Assembly: GCF_041262165.1 (NCBI RefSeq)
Contig: NZ_JBGCBY010000005.1
Span: 186,001-250,000 of the forward strand
Source of the DNA: Streptacidiphilus sp041262165
GTDB lineage: Bacteria; Actinomycetota; Actinomycetes; Streptomycetales; Streptomycetaceae
DNA: 64,000 nucleotides
Direction of reading: 5' to 3'
Shown: in pieces, positions 16,818-25,256 of the stretch
How the letters are laid out: the number at the start of each line of letters is the position of its first letter
Numbering within the stretch: position 1 is the stretch's first letter
Translations under genes and position numbers: made by a program
Notes under the pieces: generated by a model
Told to the model about the DNA's origin: nothing
The model's database searches: none
The model's input: the letters and a program-made list of their open reading frames with translations, nothing else

Positions 16818-17600
16818 ATGAGCGACGGAATCATGAAGCGGATGTCAATGATCTTCCGCGCCAAGGCCAACAAGGCCTTGGATCGTGCGGAGGACCCACG
16901 CGAGACACTCGACTACTCGTACCAGAAGCAGCTTGAACTGCTGCAGAAGGTGCGTCGTGGAGTGGCGGATGTGGCGACATCCCGCAAGCGCCTGGAGCTC
17001 CAGCTCCAGCAGCTTCAGAAGCAGTCCTCGACGCTGGAGGAGCAGGGCCGCAAGGCGCTCTCCCTCGGCCGCGAGGACCTGGCCCGCGAGGCGCTCACCC
17101 GCCGTTCCGGGATCCAGCAGCAGGTCGCCGACCTGGAGACGCAGTACCAGGCCCTGCAGGGCGAGGAGGAGAAGCTCACGCTGGCCTCCCAGCGGCTGCA
17201 GTCCAAGGTGGACGCCTTCCGGACCAAGAAGGAGACCATCAAGGCGACCTACACGGCCGCGCAGGCGCAGACCCGTATCGCCGAGTCCTTCTCCGGGATC
17301 TCGGAGGAGATGGGCGACGTCGGCCTGGCGATCCAGCGGGCAGAGGACAAGACCGCGCAGATGCAGGCGCGGGCCGGTGCGATCGACGAGCTGCTCGCGT
17401 CGGGTGCGCTCGACGACCCGACCGGGATGCGCAAGGACGACATCACGGCCGAGCTGGAGCGGATGTCCAGCGGCTCGGACGTCGAGCTCGAGCTGGCCAG
17501 GATGAAGGCCGAACTGTCCGGCGGAGCAGCCCCGACCCCCGCCATCGAGCAGGGCCAGCCGGGCACCCCGCAGGACCAGCACCCCCACCTCGACAAGTAG
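16818..17600 (+). CDS. pspA: PspA/IM30-family membrane-stress protein
   Basis: Peripheral membrane protein of the ESCRT-III/PspA/Vipp1 superfamily, which oligomerises on damaged cytoplasmic membrane; 260 aa. It begins with an amphipathic segment (MSDGIMKRMSMIFRAKANKA) and then forms nearly continuous coiled coil from about 25 to 215 (AEDPRETLDYSYQKQLELLQ, a typical family start). The Ala/Pro/Gln-rich C-terminus ends QDQHPHLDK. In Streptomyces PspA protects against envelope stress. The PspAA gene follows after 10 bp, so the two form an operon. Confidence 0.95.
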   Translation: MSDGIMKRMSMIFRAKANKALDRAEDPRETLDYSYQKQLELLQKVRRGVADVATSRKRLELQLQQLQKQSSTLEEQGRKALSLGREDLAREALTRRSGIQQQVADLETQYQALQGEEEKLTLASQRLQSKVDAFRTKKETIKATYTAAQAQTRIAESFSGISEEMGDVGLAIQRAEDKTAQMQARAGAIDELLASGALDDPTGMRKDDITAELERMSSGSDVELELARMKAELSGGAAPTPAIEQGQPGTPQDQHPHLDK

Positions 17601-17610
17601 GGAGCGCCAC

Positions 17611-17889
17611 ATGATCGTCAGGATCATGGGGGAGGGGCAGTTCGAGGTTCCGGACACGCTGGTTGACCGGCTCAACGAGCTGGACAACGCGGTGCTGGCG
17701 GCCCTCGAGTCCGGCGACGAAGCCGACTTCCGAGTCAGCCTGGCCGCCCTCCTCGCCGCAGTCCGCGCGGGCGGAACGCCGGTTTCGCACGACGTGCTGG
17801 TCCCCTCCGAGGCGACCCTGCCGTTCGAGGAGGCCACGGTCGACGAGGTCAAGGCACTGCTGCACGCGGACGGGCTCATCCCCGGATGA
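17611..17889 (+). CDS. pspAA: PspA-associated protein PspAA
   Basis: 92 aa beginning MIVRIMGEGQFEVPDTLVDR, the usual PspAA-domain opening. One domain covers the whole protein (residues 1-90, with a D-x-V-K-x-L-L end), no membrane segment. In actinobacteria it is usually encoded directly after PspA and is thought to help organise or regulate PspA. Spacing to pspA is 10 bp. A long terminator follows 25 bp later. Confidence 0.93.
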   Translation: MIVRIMGEGQFEVPDTLVDRLNELDNAVLAALESGDEADFRVSLAALLAAVRAGGTPVSHDVLVPSEATLPFEEATVDEVKALLHADGLIPG

Positions 17890-17913
17890 GCAGCGCCGGC
17901 TGAGCGCACTGGT

Positions 17914-17960
17914 CGCACGAGGAAGGGGGCACCCCGAACGGGGTGCCCCTTCCTCGTGCG
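17914..17960. terminator. Long bidirectional hairpin terminator
   Basis: About 20-bp arms (GCACGAGGAAGGGG with CACCCC, and the matching GGGGTGCCCCTTCCTCGTGC) with one bulged G and a 4-nt loop. It lies between the convergent pspAA and nadA genes and probably terminates both. Confidence 0.88.
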
Positions 17961-17968
17961 CGCGCCGG

Positions 17969-19153
17969 CTACGGCAGGGCCAGCATCTGGTCCAGCGCGG
18001 CCTTGGCGTACTTCTCGGTCTGCGGGTCGACGGTGATCACGTTGGGGACGCGCCCCTCGACCAGCGACTCCAGCGTCCACACCAGGTGCGGCAGGTCGAT
18101 CCGGTTCATCGTGGAGCAGAAGCAGACCGTGCGGTCCAGGAACACGACCTCCTTGTCCGGGTGCGCCTTGGCGAGGCGGCGGACCAGGTTGAGTTCCGTG
18201 CCGATGGCCCACTTGGAGCCGGGCTCGGCCGCGTCCAGGGCCTTGATGATGTACTCGGTGGAGCCCACCAGGTCGGCGGCCTCGACGACCTCGTGCTTGC
18301 ACTCGGGGTGCACCAGCACGGTGACGCCGGGCACGCGCTCGCGGACCTCCTGCACGGAGTCCAGCGAGAAGCGGCCGTGGACCGAGCAGTGGCCGCGCCA
18401 CAGGATCATCTTGGCGTCCCGCAGCTGCTCGACGGTCAGGCCGCCGTTGGGCTTGTGCGGGTTGTAGAGGACGCAGTCGTCGAGGCTCAGGCCCATCTCG
18501 CGGACGGCGGTGTTGCGGCCCAGGTGCTGGTCCGGCAGGAACAGCACCTTCTGCCCCTGCTCGAAGGCCCACTCGAGCGCGCGCTTGGCGTTGGACGAGG
18601 TGCAGATGGTTCCGCCGTGCTTGCCGGTGAACGCCTTGATGTCGGCGGAGGAGTTCATGTAGGCGACCGGGACGACGGTGTCGGCGATCCCGGCGTCGCT
18701 GAGGGCGTCCCAGCACTCGGCGACCTGCTCCGCGGTGGCCATGTCGGCCATCGAGCAGCCGGCGGCCAGGTCCGGCAGGATCACCTGCTGGTGCGCGGAG
18801 GTGAGGATGTCGGCGCTCTCCGCCATGAAGTGCACGCCGCAGAAGACGATGTACTCGGCCTCGGGCTTGTTGGCGGCGTCGCGGGCGAGCTTGAAGGAGT
18901 CGCCGGTGACGTCGGCGAACTCGATGACCTCGTCGCGCTGGTAGTGGTGGCCGAGGATGAACACGCGGTCGCCGAGGGCGGCCTTGGCGGCGCGGGCGCG
19001 CTCGACCAGGTCCGGGTCGGAGGCGGCGGGCAGGTCACCAGGGCAGTCGACACCGCGCTCGCTCGCCGGGTCGGCCTGGCGGCCGAGCAGCAGCAGGGCC
19101 AGCGGGGTGGGTGCGGGCTCTTCGAGGGTGACGTTCAAAGGCGTGGTGGTCAC
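17969..19153 (-). CDS. nadA: Quinolinate synthase A
   Basis: [4Fe-4S] enzyme that condenses iminoaspartate with dihydroxyacetone phosphate to quinolinate in de novo NAD synthesis; 394 aa, the long actinobacterial form with an ~40-residue N-terminal extension. Visible motifs: LGHHYQRDEVIEFADVTGDS (substrate site), VFCGVHFMAE (cluster Cys), DLAAGCSMADMA, VAYMNSSADIKA, VLFLPDQHLGRN, VHPECKHEVVEAAD (second cluster Cys) and TVCFCSTMNRIDL (third). GTG start at 19153. No nadB or nadC is adjacent. An AT-rich dyad 62-76 bp upstream of the start is listed separately. Confidence 0.95.
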   Translation of the reverse strand: MTTTPLNVTLEEPAPTPLALLLLGRQADPASERGVDCPGDLPAASDPDLVERARAAKAALGDRVFILGHHYQRDEVIEFADVTGDSFKLARDAANKPEAEYIVFCGVHFMAESADILTSAHQQVILPDLAAGCSMADMATAEQVAECWDALSDAGIADTVVPVAYMNSSADIKAFTGKHGGTICTSSNAKRALEWAFEQGQKVLFLPDQHLGRNTAVREMGLSLDDCVLYNPHKPNGGLTVEQLRDAKMILWRGHCSVHGRFSLDSVQEVRERVPGVTVLVHPECKHEVVEAADLVGSTEYIIKALDAAEPGSKWAIGTELNLVRRLAKAHPDKEVVFLDRTVCFCSTMNRIDLPHLVWTLESLVEGRVPNVITVDPQTEKYAKAALDQMLALP

Positions 19154-19214
19154 GGGCGGACTGCCCTCCTGTGGGGGTGCGGCTTCGGCGCCGCTCCCTT
19201 TTCGTCCATCTGAC

Positions 19215-19229
19215 GTTATCTATCATAAC
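19215..19229. promoter_or_regulatory. AT-rich inverted repeat upstream of nadA
   Basis: GTTAT-N5-ATAAC, a perfect 5-bp dyad in a 15-bp patch that stands out in >70 % GC DNA. Read on the minus strand it contains TATGAT, a good -10 candidate for nadA, so it may be promoter, operator or both. It is 62-76 bp before the nadA start and about 140 bp before ltrA. Confidence 0.45.
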
Positions 19230-19365
19230 TCGCACCCGCCCCCGTGACGACGGACAGCGTGGCAATGTGATCCACGCCGCTGTCGCCGTTCCGGCACTAC
19301 CCCGCTGGCGGGTGCGGTTGTAGGGCGACAGGCTCAAGGCGGCGCGACCGGAAGGGTATGCGGAG

Positions 19366-20580
19366 ATGAGCGACAGGTCGAACCCGGGTCCGGCGCTCGG
19401 TACGGCGGTGCGCCGGATGGTCCCGCGCAGCCGGGACGAGCAGCACCGCGCGTCCACGCCGCTGGAGCTCTTCTTCGACCTCTGCTTCGTCGTCGCGGTC
19501 GCGCAGGCCGGAGGCCAGCTGGCGCACGCGCTCGCCCAGGGTCACGTCTGGACCGGTGTCTCCAGCTACCTCTTCGTGTTCTTCGCGATCTGGTGGGCCT
19601 GGATGAACTTCACCTGGTTCGCCTCCGCCTACGACACCGACGACATTCCCTACCGCGTGGCGACCATGCTCCAGATCACCGGTGCGCTGATCCTGGCCGC
19701 CGGAGTACCGCAGCTCTTCGCGGGGCACTTCGCCGTCGGGGTCCTCGGCTACGTGGTGATGCGCTGCGTGATGATCGCCCAGTGGCTGCGGGCGGCCGAG
19801 AACTGCGGCGGAGCCGAGAGGGCCATGGCCCTCCACTACGCCGTGGGCATCGCCTGCGCCCAGGCCTGCTGGGTGCTGCTGCTCTTCCTGCCGCACTCGG
19901 TGAGGACGCCGCTGTTGCTGCTGTTCGTCGCCTTCGAGATAGCCGTCCCGGTGGTCGCCGAGCGGCGTTCGCAGACCAATTGGCACCCCGAGCACATCGC
20001 GGAACGCTACGGACTGTTCACCCTGATCGTGCTCGGCGAGACGGTGGCCGCGGCGACCGTCGCCGTGCAGTCGGCGGTGGCCGAACACAACGCACTGGGA
20101 CGGCTGCTTCCGATCGCCGGTGGCGGCCTGCTGATCTGCTTCTCCGCCTGGTGGATCTACTTCGCCCGGCCGGTGCACGACTACCTGCGGTCGAACCGGC
20201 AGGGCTTCCTCTGGGGATACGGGCACTACCTGGTGTTCCTGTCGGCGGCGGCGATAGGAGCGGGTCTGGAGGTCGCTGTGGGGCAGGCGGTGGGCCAGGC
20301 GCACCTCTCGGGGCGGGCGGCGGCCGCGGTGGTGACCGTGCCGACGGCGGTCTACCTCTTCACCGTGTGGGCGCTCCACGCCAGATTCGGCAAGCGGGGC
20401 CTCGCTCAGATGCTGGTGCTGCCGGTGGCCGCGCTCGGGGTCCTCGCCGTGACGCCGCTGGGCGGACCGGCCGGGGTGCTCGCGGCCGGGCTGGTGTGCG
20501 CGGTCGCCGTCGCGGTGGGGCTCACACTGCACCTCAGGTCGGCGCGGCCGGAGCAGCGGCAGCCGAGCGAGGCGCCCTGA
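19366..20580 (+). CDS. Low temperature requirement protein A (LtrA) family membrane protein
   Basis: 404 aa, about ten hydrophobic segments. The N-terminus has the LtrA signature: S-T-P-L-E-L-F-F-D-L-x-F-V-V-A-V-A-Q (residues about 30-47), and WAWMNFTWFASAYDTDD and ERYGLFTLIVLGETV are the other conserved blocks of the family. LtrA was named from a cold-sensitivity locus in Listeria; the biochemical role is unknown. ATG at 19366. Divergent from nadA. A PQR-rich hydrophilic tail ends the protein, and the Lrp-family gene follows after 28 bp. Confidence 0.88.
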   Translation: MSDRSNPGPALGTAVRRMVPRSRDEQHRASTPLELFFDLCFVVAVAQAGGQLAHALAQGHVWTGVSSYLFVFFAIWWAWMNFTWFASAYDTDDIPYRVATMLQITGALILAAGVPQLFAGHFAVGVLGYVVMRCVMIAQWLRAAENCGGAERAMALHYAVGIACAQACWVLLLFLPHSVRTPLLLLFVAFEIAVPVVAERRSQTNWHPEHIAERYGLFTLIVLGETVAAATVAVQSAVAEHNALGRLLPIAGGGLLICFSAWWIYFARPVHDYLRSNRQGFLWGYGHYLVFLSAAAIGAGLEVAVGQAVGQAHLSGRAAAAVVTVPTAVYLFTVWALHARFGKRGLAQMLVLPVAALGVLAVTPLGGPAGVLAAGLVCAVAVAVGLTLHLRSARPEQRQPSEAP

Positions 20581-20608
20581 ACCCGCCGGGTGTGCTACTC
20601 CTGTACGC

Positions 20609-21082
20609 GTGTCTGCACCACTGAACCCGCTCAACCCGCTCAACCCGTCCGCGCGGCTGGACGAGACCGACCGCCGGGTCCTCGAACTGCTCGGACGGGA
20701 CGGGCGTGCCTCGTACGCGGAGATCGGGCTGCTGGTGAACCTCTCCGCGACGGCGGTGAAGCGGCGGGTGGACCGGCTGCGGGAACGCGGCGTGGTGCGC
20801 GGGTTCACCGTGGTCCTGGACCCCGACCTGCTGGGGTGGGGCACCGAGGCGTTCGTGGAGGTCTACTGCCGCGAGCGGACCTCGCCGGAGGAGATCCTCT
20901 CGGCCCTGCGCCAGTTCCCCGAGGTCGTCGCCGCCTGGACGGTCACCGGCGACCCGGACGCACTGGTGCACCTGCGGGCCGCCGACACCCGGCATCTGGA
21001 GGCGGTGATCGAGCGCATCCGCAAGGAGCGGGGCGTGCAGCGCAGTCGCAGCTCGGTGGTGCTGAGCCAGTTGATCGGCTGA
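20609..21082 (+). CDS. Lrp/AsnC-family transcription regulator
   Basis: 157 aa. A short N-terminal lead contains an N-P-L repeat (NPLNPLNPS, from three 9-bp DNA repeats). Then comes the DNA-binding domain (about 17-62, LDETDRRVLELLGRDGRASY with helix-turn-helix AEIGLLVNLSATAVKRRVDR), then the ligand-binding RAM domain (75-150). GTG start at 20609. It is followed 142 bp later by a PLP decarboxylase in the same direction; Lrp proteins often control adjacent amino-acid genes, so that gene is a plausible target. This is inference. Confidence 0.92.
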   Translation: MSAPLNPLNPLNPSARLDETDRRVLELLGRDGRASYAEIGLLVNLSATAVKRRVDRLRERGVVRGFTVVLDPDLLGWGTEAFVEVYCRERTSPEEILSALRQFPEVVAAWTVTGDPDALVHLRAADTRHLEAVIERIRKERGVQRSRSSVVLSQLIG

Positions 21083-21224
21083 TCTGCCCGGCGGGTGGGG
21101 ATTCCTGCGCGAAGCCGGCCGATCGCGCCGGAATGCTGCGCCGGTGGCACGGTTCCGACATGCCGGGGAGGGGGCCCGCTGCCTAGGGTTGACCACGTCG
21201 ATTCCGCCGCGAGAGGACCCTCCT

Positions 21225-22589
21225 GTGACCCAGCGTATGCACCAGTACGACGCCAGGATGGTCGACCTGGTCTTCGACTACATGCGGGAGCGGCTGCAGT
21301 ACGACCCGGTGCCGCTGGACCACCCCGGGGAGGGCGAGCGGCTCAGCGGCGTCCTTGACGGGCTGCTCAACGCGCGCGGAAACGATCCTGCCGATGTGCT
21401 GAAGCTGTACGACCACGAGCTGTCCCGTGCCGTGATCTCAGCTGACAGTCCCCGTTATCTGTCATTCATCCCCTGCGCGCCGACCAAGGCCGCCCTGCTG
21501 TTCGACATGGTGGTCTCCTGCGCCTCGCTGCAGGGCATCTCCTGGCTGGAGGCGGCCGGCGCCATCGCCGCCGAGAACCAGGTGCTGCGGCTGATCTCCG
21601 ACCGGGCCGGACTCCCCGAGTCGGCGGGCGGCTGCTTCGTCTCCGGCGGCTCCGCAGGCAACCTGTCCGCGCTGGTCGTCGCCCGTGACACGGCCAGGCA
21701 CCGGCTCGGCCTGGCCTCCGGCGCGCGGATGCGGATAGCCGTCAGCGACCAGACCCACTCCTCGGTCACCAACACCCTCAACATCATCGGCGTGGAGAAG
21801 CTGCTGGTCCCCACCAGCGACCACCGCCTCACCGGCGCCGCGCTCCGTGCCGCACTCGCGGCAGACACCGACCCGGCCCCGGTCATCGGCGTCGTCGGCA
21901 CTGCAGGGACCACCAACGCCGGGATCGTCGACGACCTGGCCGGTATCGCCGAGGTCGCCCGCGAGCTGGACCTCTGGTTCCACGTCGACGGCGCCTACGG
22001 CGGCGCGGGACTGTTCGCCCCGTCCGTCCGGGCGAAGTACGACGGCATCGAGCACGCCGACTCCTTCGTGGTGGACCCGCACAAGTGGCTCTTCGCGCCC
22101 TTCGACTGCGCGGCGCTGATCTATCGCAGGCCCTGGCTGGCCAAGGGCGTGCACACCCAGGACGCCTCCTACCTCGACGTGCTGCACACCGGTGACAACG
22201 AGGAGTGGAACCCCACCGACTACGCCTACCACCTCACCCGGCGGGCCCGCGGCCTACCGCTGTGGTTCTCGCTCGCGGTGCACGGCACCGACGCCTACAG
22301 CGAGGCGATCGAGACCGGCATCGGGCTGGCCCGCGACACGGCAGCGCTGATCCGCGCCGAGTACCCGGACCTGGAGGTCGTCCGCGATCCCGAGCTCTCC
22401 AGCGTGGTCTACCGGCGCCGGGGCTGGGCGGCCCAGGACTACTACGACTGGTCGCAGCGCCTGCTGGCCGACCAGATCGGCTTCGTCACCCCGACGGGCT
22501 GGGAGGGCGAGGTCGTCGCCCGCTTCGCGTTCCTGCACCCCGGCACGACCATGGAGATGGTCCGCGAGATCCTCGACACCATGGTCTGA
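21225..22589 (+). CDS. PLP-dependent group II amino-acid decarboxylase
   Basis: 454 aa, DDC/glutamate-decarboxylase family. The PLP lysine is Lys287 in VVDPHKWLFAP, the PLP-ring Asp is in HVDGAYGG (Asp255), and GGSAGNLSALVVARD and GTAGTTNAGIVDD are the other cofactor blocks. Substrate cannot be fixed: related enzymes decarboxylate aromatic L-amino acids, Glu, Asp or 2,4-diaminobutyrate. The start is GTG 21225 (VTQRMHQYDARMVDLVFDYM) with GAGAGGA 7 bases upstream; a longer reading to 21144 adds 27 unlikely residues. Downstream of an Lrp regulator. Confidence 0.88.
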   Translation: MTQRMHQYDARMVDLVFDYMRERLQYDPVPLDHPGEGERLSGVLDGLLNARGNDPADVLKLYDHELSRAVISADSPRYLSFIPCAPTKAALLFDMVVSCASLQGISWLEAAGAIAAENQVLRLISDRAGLPESAGGCFVSGGSAGNLSALVVARDTARHRLGLASGARMRIAVSDQTHSSVTNTLNIIGVEKLLVPTSDHRLTGAALRAALAADTDPAPVIGVVGTAGTTNAGIVDDLAGIAEVARELDLWFHVDGAYGGAGLFAPSVRAKYDGIEHADSFVVDPHKWLFAPFDCAALIYRRPWLAKGVHTQDASYLDVLHTGDNEEWNPTDYAYHLTRRARGLPLWFSLAVHGTDAYSEAIETGIGLARDTAALIRAEYPDLEVVRDPELSSVVYRRRGWAAQDYYDWSQRLLADQIGFVTPTGWEGEVVARFAFLHPGTTMEMVREILDTMV

Positions 22590-22619
22590 CGCCCTGGCGG
22601 TCCTACATCGGGGACTGGT

Positions 22620-23501
22620 CTACAGGTATGCGCCCGACGGCAGATACGGCGTCGGCGGGCGCATGCCGCGCAGCGCGAGGTAGCCGCGGGTGGCGAGGGT
22701 GAGCCCCGCGGCCAGGCCCACGTCCACCGCCCAGTCCTGCTCGGCGGTGAGGTTGGTGACCACGGCCTCCTCGGTCGCGGGAACCCGCGCCAGCGCCTCC
22801 GCCAGCAGCCGGCCGGCGAGGCGCTTGGACGTGGCCGCCAGCAGCACCACCCGCCGGCCGTTGCGGTAGCAGTAGCCGCTGCCGGTGAGCGTGTCCATCA
22901 CCAGGAGTTCCTCGCAGGTACGCAGCATCAGCTCATGGTCGGGGCCGTGCGCGCTGCCGCGGGTCCTGCGGTCGACGGAGTCCAGCAGCTGGCGGTGCGT
23001 CGCGTCCCCGAGGTGCACCGGGACGTTGCCGAGGACGTCGGGCAGCGACACCCGGTCGACCTTCCCGGTCAGCGACATCGCCGGATGCAGCCGGAATCCC
23101 GCCGCGTGGTACCGGCGGGCCGCCCGGGGGTCGGGCGAGGCCACGACGATGCCACGCAGGCAGCCGCGCCCGTAGGCGAGGGCGTGGTCGAGCAGCAGCC
23201 TCCCCACGCCCTTGCCCTGCGCGGCCGGCGTCACGCAGAACAGGGACAGTCCCCACAGCCCCTCCCGCCGCAGTGCCAGCGCCACGCCGATCGGCCTACC
23301 CTCCTCCTCGGCGAGCCAGCACCCGCCGGGGTCGGTCACGGCCAGATGCCGGGTGCGGATGTCGGCCAACGCGATCCGCTCCGGTGTCCACGGGGTCGGC
23401 GGGTCGCCGAGCTCCTGTTCGAGCCCTGCGAAGGCCGCACTCGACACCTCCCGGACCGCGGCAGCGTCTGATGCGGAGTCACGGACCGGTCGCAGGATCA
23501 T
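22620..23501 (-). CDS. GNAT-family N-acetyltransferase
   Basis: 293 aa. The acetyl-CoA loop is in the first half: VTPAAQGKGVGRLLLDHAL (Q/R-x-x-G-x-G/A motif, about residues 105-123), with preceding strands L-A-E-E-E-G-R-P-I-G-V-A-L. The second half (about 165-293) also has alternating strands and helices and may be a second, degenerate GNAT domain. The substrate is unknown. ATG 23501 (MILRPVRDSASDAAAVREVS) is preferred over the upstream codon at 23525. Convergent with the decarboxylase, whose stop is 30 bp away. Confidence 0.85.
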   Translation of the reverse strand: MILRPVRDSASDAAAVREVSSAAFAGLEQELGDPPTPWTPERIALADIRTRHLAVTDPGGCWLAEEEGRPIGVALALRREGLWGLSLFCVTPAAQGKGVGRLLLDHALAYGRGCLRGIVVASPDPRAARRYHAAGFRLHPAMSLTGKVDRVSLPDVLGNVPVHLGDATHRQLLDSVDRRTRGSAHGPDHELMLRTCEELLVMDTLTGSGYCYRNGRRVVLLAATSKRLAGRLLAEALARVPATEEAVVTNLTAEQDWAVDVGLAAGLTLATRGYLALRGMRPPTPYLPSGAYL

Positions 23502-23734
23502 GGCCCAAGTCTTACCCGCGGGCACCGGGCGGGGTGAGCGGTTTTCGGCACCTCGCCCGTCGGTACCTCGTCATTCCCCCGTCGGCACCTCGCCGAGCGG
23601 TCGCGACCGTTTGGCCGCAGTGTGCGAGCATGGAGTTCCCGCAGCCCGCGGGGGACAGCCCCGGAATACTTCGGGGGTGCCGCCGGTTTGCCGAGACTGG
23701 TAGCAGTACGTCGTCACAACCCGGGAGTATGCAG
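23502..23734. promoter_or_regulatory. Divergent intergenic region, GNAT / erpA
   Basis: 233 bp. It contains two loosely repeated 'GTCGGNACCTCG' segments (23557-23594, inside CCTCGCCCGTCGGTACCTCG and CCCGTCGGCACCTCG). No clear promoter hexamers or regulatory dyads seen. Confidence 0.35.
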
Positions 23735-24088
23735 ATGACCGTCCAGGACGAGACCACCGTCGAGAGCGGACTTCTTCTCAGCGATTCCGCCGCGGCCAAG
23801 GTCAAGAGCCTGCTGGAGCAGGAGGGCCGTGAGGACCTCGCGCTGCGCGTCGCCGTTCAGCCGGGTGGCTGCTCCGGCCTGCGCTACCAGCTGTTCTTCG
23901 ACGAGCGCTCGCTCGACGGGGACGTCGTGAAGGACTTCGGCGGCGTGAGCGTCGTCACCGACCGGATGAGCGCGCCCTACCTGGGCGGCGCCACCATCGA
24001 CTTCGTCGACACCATCGAGAAGCAGGGCTTCACGATCGACAACCCCAACGCCACCGGCTCCTGCGCCTGCGGGGACTCCTTCAGCTAG
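23735..24088 (+). CDS. erpA: ErpA/HesB-type iron-sulfur cluster insertion protein
   Basis: A-type carrier that delivers Fe-S clusters to apo-enzymes; 117 aa. The three cluster cysteines are Cys46 (QPGGCSGLRY), Cys110 and Cys112 (GSCACGDSF). ATG 23735 (MTVQDETTVESGLLLSD) is chosen because GGGAG lies 7 bases upstream; the ATG at 23729 is too close to it. The single-gene unit ends in a hairpin. In Streptomyces this carrier commonly sits near the respiratory locus, which fits supplying the Rieske protein and NadA encoded close by. That link is inference. Confidence 0.93.
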   Translation: MTVQDETTVESGLLLSDSAAAKVKSLLEQEGREDLALRVAVQPGGCSGLRYQLFFDERSLDGDVVKDFGGVSVVTDRMSAPYLGGATIDFVDTIEKQGFTIDNPNATGSCACGDSFS

Positions 24089-24112
24089 GCCCGTCGACTT
24101 CCGCGACGACTG

Positions 24113-24141
24113 TGCCCCTGCCCCGATACCGGGCAGGGGCA
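24113..24141 (+). terminator. Terminator after erpA
   Basis: Perfect 11-bp arms TGCCCCTGCCC / GGGCAGGGGCA around a 7-nt loop, 24 bp after the erpA stop. Flanking bases (CGACGA...TCGTCG) extend the pairing. It may also serve the convergent lipoprotein gene. Confidence 0.85.
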
Positions 24142-24175
24142 TTCGTCGCGTGCCGGGCTGCGGCGCCGGCGGACC

Positions 24176-24757
24176 TCAGCCTGACTTGATCGGGCCGTGG
24201 GTGACCCTGGCCCCGCTCGGCAGCGGGTTCTCCAGCGGCAGCACCTTGCCCGAAACCGTGTCGACGACGGAGCGCCCGTTCAACGGCGAGCCGAGGTCGG
24301 TGCTCACGGCCTGCTGCCGGATCAGGGCCGGGCAGAGCTGGCCCGGCTTGGGCCACTGCGTCACGATCACGGTGACGCGTACTTGTCCCTGCGTCGACTG
24401 GTCGGCCTTGAGGCCGAACTTCTGGCAGACCCCGCCGAAGAAGTACACGGTCAGCGTGGTGCCGGCGGTCGAGTACCCATTGGCCTTGAGGTTGGCCGGT
24501 CCCGGCGTGCGCCCGGGCGGCGCGGCCGAGGAGGAGCCTCCGGCCGGGAACGTCGCCGACGGGTTGGTCATCACCGGCCCGCCGGGCTGAACGCTGGGGA
24601 CCGGGGTCACCATCGGAGTCGTCGACACCTGACCGCTCGGCTTTCCCCCCGCGGTCGTGCTCGAAGCGCAGGCCGACGCGCTGCCGAGAGCCATGACCAT
24701 GACTCCGAGGGCCGCGAGTGCGGTCGTCGTCCCCCGCGCCGTCGTCTTCTGAGTCAC
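24176..24757 (-). CDS. Putative secreted lipoprotein of unknown function
   Basis: 193 aa. The N-terminus has a hydrophobic signal (TTALAALGVMVMALGSASAC) with Cys in a lipobox-like position, though the -3 residue is Ala rather than Leu. Next is a Ser/Thr/Pro/Gly-rich linker (about 32-88). The C-terminal domain has NLKANGYSTAGTTLTVYFFG, two further Cys (V-C-Q-K-F and L-C-P-A-L-I, possibly a disulfide) and PLNGRSVVDTVSGKVLP. It is a familiar actinobacterial hypothetical. GTG at 24757 with AGGAGG 4 bases before it. Confidence 0.75.
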   Translation of the reverse strand: MTQKTTARGTTTALAALGVMVMALGSASACASSTTAGGKPSGQVSTTPMVTPVPSVQPGGPVMTNPSATFPAGGSSSAAPPGRTPGPANLKANGYSTAGTTLTVYFFGGVCQKFGLKADQSTQGQVRVTVIVTQWPKPGQLCPALIRQQAVSTDLGSPLNGRSVVDTVSGKVLPLENPLPSGARVTHGPIKSG

Positions 24758-24850
24758 TGTGCCTCCTGTGCTGTCCCTAGTCCGAACGACGATGGGACGT
24801 GGAGGGCACGTTGTTGGTTCCTTCCCCCAGGGGGGCGGATCGGGCGCGGC

Positions 24851-25072
24851 TCAGTCGCCGTACTCCGAGAGGTCCTTCACCAGCGAGGCCGAGCGCGAGC
24901 TGACCTGGAATCCGGTGCGTCGACCGGGCGTGGTGTGCGGCTCGTCGACCGCGAGCAGCGGCCAGAACTTCCGCATCCGCCGGGACGTGTGCACCAAGCC
25001 GGCGAGCGTTTCCGCGTCGGCGTCCCCCCGGAGATAGGAGGGGACCTTGACCGGATTGCTCCTGGGCATCAT
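24851..25072 (-). CDS. Small conserved protein of unknown function
   Basis: 73 aa, MMPRSNPVKVPSYLRGDADA ... ending SLVKDLSEYGD. Soluble and charged, with the pattern R-R-M-R-K-F-W-P-L-L near the centre. GGAG is 6 bases before the tandem ATG codons (25072 and 25069). It is divergent from the PfkB kinase, with 184 bp between the start codons. Small proteins like this are conserved next to the kinase/cytochrome oxidase genes in streptomycetes, but I do not recognise a function. Confidence 0.7.
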   Translation of the reverse strand: MMPRSNPVKVPSYLRGDADAETLAGLVHTSRRMRKFWPLLAVDEPHTTPGRRTGFQVSSRSASLVKDLSEYGD

Positions 25073-25256
25073 GCGAGGCTCCGAGGGTGAGGGGGCGGCC
25101 CGAACGCTGCCCTCTTCCGACCCTAGATCCGGATGCTGGCGCATTCCAGTCCTACCGCAGAGTAGTCGTCCGAGCCTGAGCGGTGACCAGACGTGAGCGG
25201 CCGGTATGGTAGGGCCGTTACCTCTCAGTCCTGCCCCCTTCCGAGGAGCCCTTCCC

